NCBI GenBank assembly: GCA_001662425.1
Contig: BDDC01000164.1
Span: 6,090 to 16,168, forward strand
Length of the DNA: 10,079 bases
Origin: Chlamydomonas sphaeroides
Lineage: Eukaryota > Chlorophyta > Chlorophyceae > Chlamydomonadales > Chlamydomonadaceae
Reading direction: 5' to 3'
The translations under genes were made by a program, and so were the position numbers. The number at the start of each line of letters is the position of its first letter. Position 1 is the first letter of the stretch. Positions 1-7,037 of the stretch are shown piece by piece. The notes under the pieces are model-generated. The model worked only from the letters and a program-made list of their open reading frames with translations. It made no database searches and was not told where the DNA came from.

Positions 1-319
1 TGGGACCGCACGGCCCGCTGCGTCTGGGAGCACGACCGGGGCCGTCGGTGTTGCCCACAGCCCACGGCGAGCCAGGGGCCGCGACCGGCAACCCAAGGCC
101 CAGTGAGGCCCAGGCCTCACAGCCCCAGGCCAGAAGCGCACTCCGTCGGCCGCCACAACAAGAACAACAACAAAACCTTCGTCGGCCGCCGCAGTGGCCG
201 CACCTCAGCGCCGTTGCTCCGGCCAGCTGCCGCCGGTTGCCCCGGCAGGCCAGCAGCGCGGCTCCCCATCCATCCCGGCACAGCCCCCTGTCACGCTGGC
301 AGCCCGCTGGGCACCCCAC
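1..319 (-). other. Intron 5 of the ENGase gene, running off the left edge
   Basis: Read on the minus strand, a GTGGGG donor follows the codons for HRNGVK at 320. The expected family continuation (a VLGTFITEW-like strand) is not encoded anywhere between 319 and 1 in any minus-strand frame, so the next exon must lie outside the window. The stretch is GC-rich and holds a short CAA/ACA-rich patch near 156-177. I see no other gene, RNA or repeat in it. Confidence 0.7.
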
Positions 320-1720
320 CTTGACGCCGTTGCGGTGCGCGGCCGCGATCCACGCGGGCGGCGGCAGTGTGACCATGTGGTGGCTGAAGTAGATGAAGGC
401 GTCCACCTGCTGCCACTGCCACAGCCTGCAGGGCGGGGGGGGGCGCTCGTCGCAGCAGGGCAGGGCAGGGCAGGTGCAGCGGGCCCCGCGCCCCGCGCCA
501 CAGCCCGCATGCATGGCGCCTGGCATGAGAGGCGACCGCCTGCCGCGGGCTGCGGGGTTGGCTGGCGGGGCCGCGCCAGCGCGGCCCCAGGCCCGCAATG
601 CAGTTCTGGGTCCGACCAGGTGCCCTCCCTCCCACGGAGCGCAGGGCCGCAGGGGCGCGGCCCATCGCCCCGCCTCAGGCCCTCCCCAGCCCGCCCCAAC
701 CCCGGCGTCCCCCGCACCTGCAGGCCCCTCACCCGCCCAACCCCACCTCCCGCCCTCCTTCCCCCCCCACCTGTAGGCCCCCGGGTCGTCGGCCCCCTGC
801 ACCAGCCTGTCCGCCAGGTAGCCCCCCATCATGTCGTGGCACACCTAACGCAGGCGTGGGTGGGTGGAGGCGTGTGTTTACTTTTAGGGTCAATTTAAAG
901 GGTTGTAGGGTGGGTGAGACAACATGGCGACAAGACTCCCTGGCCTGGGCCACCGAGGCCTATGCTACGGCCTCCGTGTGTAACGCTGCAGTGTAGCGGC
1001 GGCAGGAGGACCCCGCGCGTACCAGCAGGCGGGGCCGGGCAGAGCCAGAGGATGGCGCAGCGGCAGCGGGCATCGCGGAGGCGCCGGCAGAGGCGGAGGG
1101 CGCGGCGGCCGGAGCGGCGGGCGGTGGCGGCGGCAGCATGAGCGGCGCGTTGTAGGTGCGGCAGAAGGGCAGGTCGGGGTCGGAGGGGTCGGGGGAGGGA
1201 GAGGTGGAGGGCGTGGCCGGCGCCCAGGCGAGCAACTGCTGAACGGTGTCCAGTGGGCGGGCCTCGGGTGGTTCCAGGCCTGGGGGCGGGGGGGCGGGGT
1301 TACAGGGGTTTGGGGCTGAGGGAGGAAGAGAGGTGGGCTTGGTGCGGGCCGAGGCAGGCAGCCCGTGAGCGCCGCGAGCGTTAGGAGTTGGCTGCAGGCC
1401 CACGCAACCGACCTGTGGCGACCGGCTTGGCCTTGGCCGCGTGAGAGTTTGCTGGCTGCGGGCCGAGGGCACGAGCTGTCGTGAGGGCGGGTCGGTCCAT
1501 GCAGCCCATAAAGAGCGCGCAGGACCTCAACAGTCGCCAGCCCCTGTCCCTATCGTACCTGGGGCTTCAACACGCGCCTGCCTATGTCTCGCATAGCCGC
1601 GTGGGCGGTACGAGCGAAGCCATCGAGCTGCTGCTTCACGCGCTTCCGCCACACCCACAGCGCGACAGCGCCAGCGGTCGCCAGCGCAAGTCCGAACGCA
1701 AGCCTCCCACGTCGTCTCAT
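320..1720 (-). CDS. Endo-beta-N-acetylglucosaminidase, GH85 family (5' part, 5 exons)
   Basis: ENGase hydrolyses the GlcNAc-GlcNAc bond of the N-glycan core, usually in cytosolic clearance of free N-glycans. Minus-strand exons are 1720-1559, 1455-1413, 1279-1023, 844-771 and 425-320, with introns of 103, 133, 178 and 345 bp; all phases match. The joined exons give 214 residues. Family landmarks are PLDTVQQLLAW (about 77-87), RPRLLVCHDMMGGYLADR (150-167, across an intron), WQWQQVDAFIYFSHH (181-195) and VTLPPPAW (197-204), matching the start of the GH85 barrel. The catalytic Asn/Glu pair lies further downstream, outside the window, so activity cannot be judged. Residues 7-24 (LAFGLALATAGAVALWVW) look like a membrane helix flanked by RRRGR and RKRVK. 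An Ala/Pro-rich stretch (about 117-149) is probably an algal insertion. The family call is firm. Exons 1-2 rest on splice phase and codon continuity only; an in-frame alternative start (MGCMDRPAL) lies at 1509. Confidence 0.85.
426..770 (-). other. Intron 4 of the ENGase gene (345 bp)
   Basis: On the minus strand this is bounded by a GTGGGG donor after TAC AG and a CCCTGCAG acceptor; joining restores an Arg codon between GADDPGAY and LWQWQQ. It contains a G-rich run (431-443) and tandem GGCAG copies around 460-480 on the plus strand. Overlapping ORFs on both strands here are GC shadows. I see no embedded gene. Confidence 0.75.
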
Positions 1721-2062
1721 GCTGGCGTGCTTACTCAGTGCGTGCGAGGCCTGACGTGTCTGCTCGCAGCAAGGGTTCTTAGGTCTATGGCGCTCGCGAG
1801 CCACGACAGGGCCCGAAACTCTGTTACAAGTAGTAAGTAGCGATCCGAGGCAACAATAGTACCAGTTACACGCGAAACGGACCCAGCGCATGATCGGGTC
1901 CCGCGCGAATGACGCCTGCGAAGGGGCCAACAGAGACGACGTCCACAGGTCACCTCATATCCATACTACTCAAGGCGATAGGTGCTGCAGTCGGTCCCGT
2001 TTCGGCTGGTCCTTTGTTCCGACCACGCTGACCCAAGGGTCGCAGCGTGGATCCCTGCGGCA
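1721..2062. promoter_or_regulatory. Divergent intergenic region, candidate bidirectional promoter
   Basis: About 340 bp separate the proposed ENGase start (1720, minus) from the proposed GH32 start (2063, plus). The middle (about 1815-1985) has visibly more A and T than the coding flanks, as expected of a promoter. I find no unambiguous TATA box. A perfect GTAAGT donor at 1833 allows an extra upstream GH32 exon starting at ATG 1787, which would shrink the gap to about 66 bp. The promoter role is inferred from position only. Confidence 0.5.
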
Positions 2063-5000
2063 ATGGCTCGGCCTATTTTCCACCTGGGCGCGCCCGAGGG
2101 CTGGGTGCGCGCTCTGAAATGGAGGCTCAGAGGCACTGCGGCCAGCAGACCCCGCTGGCGCCAAACGCCCCACGCGTGAGCTTCCCGACCCCTACCCGCC
2201 ATCCACCGCAGGTGAACGACCCCAACGGCCCTCTATTCCATCGCGGCCGCTACCACCTGTGAGAATGTGTGGGTCCGGGACGCAATGGCAGTGCCGAGAA
2301 ACGCATGGCCCCTCGCCCCACCCTGCCGACCACGCACTCTGCGCTTCGGCCTCCGCATGTCCGCGCCCCCTGCGCCTCCATGCGCCCCGCTTCGCCCCTG
2401 CACAAGTGTGCCGTGCACCGGCCTCCCACCCGCGGCTCGCCACACACGGAGCACCCCGCTCACCGCCCGCTCTGCCGTCTCTCCTCGGCCGCAGCTTTTA
2501 CCAGCTGCTGCCCAGCCAGACGCACTGGAGCTGGGGCCTGGCCTGGGGCCACGCCGTCAGCGGCAACCTTGTGACCTGGCGCCGCCTGCCGCCGGCGTTG
2601 ACGCCGGGCCCCGCCCCCGACGCCCCCGACGCGCACGGCTGCTTCAGTGGCTGCGGCCTGGTGGACGAGGCGGGGGTGCCCACGCTGCTGTACACGGGCG
2701 TCAGGTGGGGGGCCTTGCAGGGGGGGGCGCGATAGGCAGGAATGAACCCGTCGCGGAGCGGGGGCTGTCTGCAGGAAGACACATCATGGTTCACACTACA
2801 GCCCTCCGACGTTATGGGCGGGACACCGGCAGCATCCAGCTGCTCCAGGCCGGGGCCACCCAGTGCAGCGGCGGCTTGCGCGTCGCCTGCAGCGGGTCCT
2901 CGGTTGGCGGCCGCTGCTGGGCCTCCACTGCACACGCAGCCGAGCTTGTCTACGCGTGGGACAGAGGCCCTCCCTGCCGCCCCCCTGCCCAGGCTGCGCC
3001 CCGGCGTGTCGCCCGTCGAGCCCGCCGACTGGGCCACCGTGACGGTGCTGGCGGAGGAGCGCCAGCTGCTGGCCCGGGCCCAGGACCCGGGTGCGTGAGG
3101 CGGCCTCCGCACCCCCGGCAGCACAACCCTTGCCGCCCCAGCCACAGTCCGCCTCCGCCCATGCACCTGTGCCCTCTTGCCGTCGCTGCCACCGTAGCCG
3201 GCCCGCACCTGGCTAGCTGGCCGCCAGTTGGCCCCCCCCTGCACCCCGCTCGCACCCTCGCCCGCCTCCCGCACACGCCGCTGCTGTGAGAGCCGCTGCT
3301 GCTGTGAGAGCCCCTGCTGCTGTGAGAGCCGCCACCGCATGCGCCATTGGCGCACCCACGTGCCCGCGACCCGCGCTGCCCAACGGCATCCATCGCTGCT
3401 TCCTTCCACACAGCGCCCATCCCGCTTATTGCTTCTCCTACCCCTGTGGCACCCCTCCGCCCCACGGCTCCCGCAGACGACCCCGACCTGGTCTGCTGGG
3501 TCAAGCAGGCGGAGCCCTGGCTGCACGGCCCACCAGCAGAGCTGGCCTCCGCCTCCTCCTCCTCCTCCTCCTCCTCCTCCGCCTCCTCCTCCTCGTCCTC
3601 CAAGGCCCCCGCCACTGTGAACTTGGGCCGCCCTCGCGCCGCGCCGCCCTCGGCCGCCTACTGCCGTGGCCCCTTGGTCGTCAACTGCTTCAGGGACCCC
3701 TTTCTGCTGCAAGTGCCCCGCCGCGAGCCGGGCAGCGGCGCCGCGGCAGGAGCCAGCCCGGCAGGAGGGCAGGACGTTGAGGGTGACGGCGGCGGCGGTT
3801 GTGGAGGCGGAGGAGGGAGCGGGCGGGATTGGGTGGTGGCCTTGGGCTCGGGGCTGGGCCCCGCCATGGACCCGGCGTCGCGCGGCGCTGTGCTCACGTA
3901 CCGCTCCCGGCGGCTGAGCGGAGGTGCGTTGGTAGGGAGGCAGGCAGGCGGGGGCACGCGGGGAGGCTGGCTGGGAGCCCGGGCATTGGGGCCCAACGTG
4001 CGGCGAGGAGGCCGCGACCGAGTCGGGAGAGGGGCCAGGGCAGCGGATGCAGGGAGCGCAAGATGTACGGCGGTCTCGCGGTCCATTTGCCGCTCGCGGC
4101 CTCTGCCCGCAGGCTGGCGCTACGACGGGCTGCTGTGTGAGAGCCCCGGCCCGCTGGTGGGGGCGGTGTGGGAGTGCCCCGTGCTGGCGCGCCTGCCCTG
4201 GGGCCGGCCGCCGGAGGAGCAGCAGGAGGAGTTGGGCCGGTGGGCAACGGTGCCGGGACGGCGGGACCAGGAGGCCGCAGAAGCAATGGCCATGGTGAAG
4301 GCGGGCGACGCAGCTGCGGCGGGTACTGCTGACATGGCGGCTGTGGCGGCGGCGGCGGCTGAGGCCGCGCCGGCGGAGCCCGCGAAGCCGTCCAGCGCAT
4401 TGCCTGCTGCTGCCCTGGCAGCGCAGCCGGGCCTGGCTGCACCGCCGCCACCGGGGCCCGTTGCGTCGGCGGAGCGGGCGCGCGAGGCGGACTCGGCAGC
4501 ACCCTCCGCCGCTGCCGCGCTCCCAGGCCTGGGCGCCAGCGGCATCGGCCGCCAGGGCCCTGCCGGCGCCACACACAAGCCGCGCCATGGCGACGAAGAC
4601 GACGACGACGACGCATACGCCACCCTGTTCAGCGTGTCGCCGGGCGTCACCGGCAGCATCTATTGGCTGGGCAGGCTCGCCTGCGGCGGGGTAGCGGGAG
4701 GAGATGGAGGAAGCGCGCGAGGGGGCGACCAGGGCGGCGACGGGGGTTGCGGGCCGCTGCGTCTGGACCTGGGCTCCGCCGCCGGGCCGCACCCGCTGGA
4801 CCTGGGCGATGTGCTGTACGCACCCAACCTGCTGCGGGACGCGCAGGTGGGCTTGCCGGTGGGGAGGGGGCCGCAGGGCTGCCCTCTTCGGCCGCCATCT
4901 GTGGTCCAGGGTCAGGGCAGGGCAGGGCGGCCACCGCAGCGAAGCGCCCTGCAGCTCGCCATCCATTCCCGGCCGTTACCTCGTTGTTCTGATCGCTGCT

Positions 5001-6445
5001 CACGGTGTCGGGTCCTCTGACCCGCAGTCCGCCTTTCCCCCCCTTGTGACCCTCCCTCCGGCCCCTCGACCCAACCTCAGGGCCGGGTCGTCATGTGGGC
5101 CTGGCTGCGGGAGCGCCACTGCCCCGGACCCGATGGTGCCACCGCCCCCGCCCCCGCCGCCACCTACGCGGGCGCCATCTCCCTGCCGCGCCTGCTCACC
5201 CGCCTGCCCCGCCGCCGCCTGGGCCCCGGCGGGGCGCACAGCAGCGGCCGCGCCGGTGGCGGCAGTGGCGCCGGCGCTGGTGGCGCTGCCGCCTCTACGA
5301 CGACGGAGGTGCAGCACCCGGCGGTGGTGCTGCAGCAGCAGCCGCTGCCGGAGCTGGCGGCGCTGCGGCTGGGCCCGGTGGAGGGCAGCGCCGCGGTGGC
5401 GCCCGGGGCCGGTGGAGGGGCGCCGCTGCTGGCGGTGGGCGGTCCACCGCTTGTGCTGTAAGTGCCTGGGTTCTTTGCTATCGGGGCGCGGCTGATGGCG
5501 CCAGGCCAGGGTCGGTGCCAGTGCAGGGTCGAGGGCAGGCCGGCGATGGCTACCCACGGGCCTGCAACGCTGGGCCGTGCCTGCTCTGTGGTGCGGCGCA
5601 CGGCGAGCAAGGCCGCACGCCCGCTCGCCGACCCGCTCGCCTACCCCTGCAGGCATCCCAGCGGCCTGAGCCACTTTGACCTGGAGCTGACCGTACGGCA
5701 AGCCGAGGGCCCGGCGTACGGCATCACGTGGCTGCTGGCCATCCAGCCCGCCAACGGCGGCGGCAGCGGCGAGGCGGCCGTGCTGTCGTACGATTTTGCC
5801 GCTTGCGAACTGGCCGCCACCGTCGGCTCCGCTGCCACCATCGCCGGCCTGCTGCAGCGCACCAGGGCTGGCGGTGCCGCCAGCAGCATTGGCGGCGCTG
5901 GCGCCGCCGCCGACAGCGCCCCCGGCGACCGGGGCCACGCGGCCGCACCGGCAGGCGATGGCGACCTGGCCTCATCTGGGGGCGCCGTGCAGCACGCAGC
6001 GGCCAAGGCCGCGTCAGCGGCAGCTGACGGCGGGCCCGCCGCAGCGGCCCAGACGGGCGAGGCTGCTGCCGCCGAGGCGGCGGGGATGCCGCTGGGTTGC
6101 CGCCGCGTCGGCGGCGTGCTGGCCCGCCTGGGCCCTGGAGACGGGCTGGCGCTGCGGCTGCTCCTGGACCACAGCCTGATGGAGCTGTTTGCTGTCAGCA
6201 GTGGCGAGGCGCTCACGACACGCGTCAACCCGGATAGCTGCCAAGAGGTGGGGGGCGGCAGCAGGGCTGGCGACGGAGGGGGGGTGGGGGCCAGCGGCGC
6301 GTGGGCGCTGAGCATGTCGGCCGTGCGGGGCGGCGGCTGGCCCGGTGGCGGTGGAGGAGGAGTGAGAGGTAACGCGGATGGGGAGGGTGGTGTGCGCGTG
6401 GACAGGTGCCAGCTGTGGGCGATGCGTTCGCTGTGGGAAGACTAG
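2063..6445 (+). CDS. GH32 beta-fructofuranosidase (invertase-like), 8 exons, complete
   Basis: Predicted to hydrolyse terminal beta-fructosides such as sucrose or fructans. Exons are 2063-2104, 2212-2258, 2495-2704, 2993-3090, 3477-3923, 4113-4846, 5081-5457 and 5653-6445; all junctions are GT-AG with matching phases, giving 915 residues and a TAG stop. Landmarks: RPIFHLGAPEGWVNDPNGP (nucleophile D17), FYQ (31-33), WGHAVSGNLVTW (47-58), CFSGCG (79-84), LLYTG (94-98), FRDP (D206, transition-state stabiliser), WECP (E302, acid/base), APNLLRDAQGRVVMWAWLRE near 527, and the C-terminal sandwich with LLLDHSLMELF (D824) and a closing WAMRSLW. Usual family length is about 500-650; the excess is a Ser run (157-174), an Ala/Pro-rich acidic insertion (about 310-448), and Gly/Ala-rich segments in exons 5, 7 and 8. 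No signal peptide is seen with start 2063, so the enzyme may be intracellular or lack a first exon. The substrate cannot be decided; the residue after WEC is Pro, as in plant cell-wall invertases. Confidence 0.9.
3091..3476 (+). other. Intron 4 of the GH32 gene (386 bp)
   Basis: The donor GTGCGTGAGG follows AQDP; the acceptor is CCCGCAG before the codons DDPDLVCW. A phase-1 join restores an Asp codon. The intron is pyrimidine-rich and carries a short 18-bp tandem repeat (3279-3329). It is the longest intron of this gene. No gene is seen inside. Confidence 0.8.
3279..3329 (+). repeat. Tandem 18-bp minisatellite, about 2.8 copies, in a GH32 intron
   Basis: One 15-base unit (CGCTGCTGTGAGAGC, 3279-3293) is followed by two 18-base units, CGCTGCTGCTGTGAGAGC (3294-3311) and CCCTGCTGCTGTGAGAGC (3312-3329). 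The first unit lacks one GCT triplet and the third differs by one base. It lies wholly inside an intron. Confidence 0.85.
3548..3601 (+). repeat. TCC microsatellite encoding a serine run inside GH32
   Basis: From 3548 the reading frame is TCC GCC, then nine TCC, GCC, and six more Ser codons (TCC with one TCG) before AAG. It encodes a Ser run at residues 157-174 of the GH32 protein, between the VCWVKQAEPW strand and the FRDP strand. It is probably a flexible loop and likely to vary in length between strains. Confidence 0.85.
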
Positions 6446-6802
6446 GAAGCAGCAGGCCTTCTGGGAGGGCGTCGGTGGAGTTCGTGCTGGCGCGAATGCT
6501 GTCGATCCGATTGAGACCCTGCAATGCCATCTGGTGTGAAGGTCGTTCATTGCGAGGCGCACATTGCTGCAGGCGTCTATGCGCGGAGTGGGAAAGTAAG
6601 ACTGGCGGGCGCATGAGGCCGGGACGACTGACGGCCAGGTTTGGACTCCTTGCCTACGATGGCGTAAAGTCTAATGGCATGCGCAGTGGTCATGTAGGGG
6701 AATTGGCCCAGGGCAAAGGCTTGACGTGTACGGGGCCGATGTGACAGCAGCAGAATTCCCATTACGAGGCCACAGTCACGCTGCGGTGTGTCTAATGCGC
6801 AT

Positions 6803-6833
6803 GCCTTTTATTCAATAACAATTGACGTCTTTG
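6803..6833 (+). promoter_or_regulatory. AT-rich candidate core promoter with ACGT-core element
   Basis: An AT-rich island with an ATTCAATAACAATTG segment followed at once by GACGTC (ACGT core, the type of site bound by bZIP factors) stands out in GC-rich surroundings, about 210-230 bp before the proposed HRGP start codon. The role is inferred from base composition and position only. Confidence 0.3.
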
Positions 6834-6929
6834 CGTGCACGCACCTTCCCACGCTGTTTTGCACCGGTTGCCAGTCGCCTGCCGCCACACATACTTGCGC
6901 CACAACACCTATGTTTGCTGCCGCTATGA

Positions 6930-6946
6930 GATGATGTTACATCATC
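6930..6946. promoter_or_regulatory. Perfect 8-bp inverted repeat GATGATGT-T-ACATCATC
   Basis: The left arm GATGATGT (6930-6937) and right arm ACATCATC (6939-6946) are exact reverse complements around a single T. It lies about 90 bp upstream of the proposed HRGP start codon. The near-palindromic layout suits a dimeric DNA-binding protein site, but no factor can be named from the sequence. Confidence 0.4.
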
Positions 6947-7011
6947 GACCGCGTTGAAGCGGCGCCGCTCGTAATCGGTCTCACACCATTGGCAGCGGGA
7001 GCACGCTGTTA

Positions 7012-7029
7012 CCAGGGTGACGACCCTGG
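7012..7029 (+). promoter_or_regulatory. Short hairpin just upstream of the HRGP start codon
   Basis: CCAGGGT (7012-7018) and ACCCTGG (7023-7029) form a perfect 7-bp stem with a 4-base GACG loop. It ends 8 bases before the ATG at 7038, so in the mRNA it would sit where the scanning ribosome reaches the start codon. An effect on translation is possible but inferred. Confidence 0.4.
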
Positions 7030-7037
7030 CCGTTGCT

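Larger units (their letters stand above)
6446..7037 (+). other. Intergenic region: GH32 3' UTR and HRGP promoter/5' UTR
   Basis: About 590 bp lie between the GH32 stop and the proposed start of the next plus-strand gene. No conserved coding signal is seen. The TGTAA polyadenylation signal typical of volvocine algae is not found on the plus strand here, so the GH32 3' end cannot be placed. Around 6803-6830 the sequence turns AT-rich (CTTTTATTCAATAACAATTG) and is followed by a TTGACGTC ACGT-core element, a plausible core promoter for the downstream gene. A 10-bp motif GGCATGCGCA (6676-6685) recurs inverted at 6796-6805. Confidence 0.5.

Noticed and set aside
194..898. 234-codon plus-strand ORF at the left
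   Set aside because: It overlaps the minus-strand ENGase exons and introns 4 and 5, is Pro/Arg-rich and shows no family similarity.
1481..1840. 119-codon plus-strand ORF opposite the first ENGase exon
   Set aside because: It has no recognisable domain and overlaps the minus-strand exon, which has a clear hydrophobic helix and phase-matched splice sites.
2498..4966. 822-codon open frame on the minus strand
   Set aside because: It lies opposite the GH32 exons and introns, has Arg/Gly/Ala-rich composition and no domain, and is explained by high GC content opposite a real gene.
3347..5020. 557-codon plus-strand ORF as one intact gene
   Set aside because: It contains real GH32 exons 5 and 6, but also parts of introns 4 and 6 and all of intron 5. 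Family motifs become contiguous only after splicing at 3476, 3924-4112 and 4847.
6676..6805. 10-bp inverted copies GGCATGCGCA / TGCGCATGCC
   Set aside because: The motifs are short, partly self-palindromic and 110 bp apart, so chance is likely. There is no transposon-like sequence or target duplication around them.
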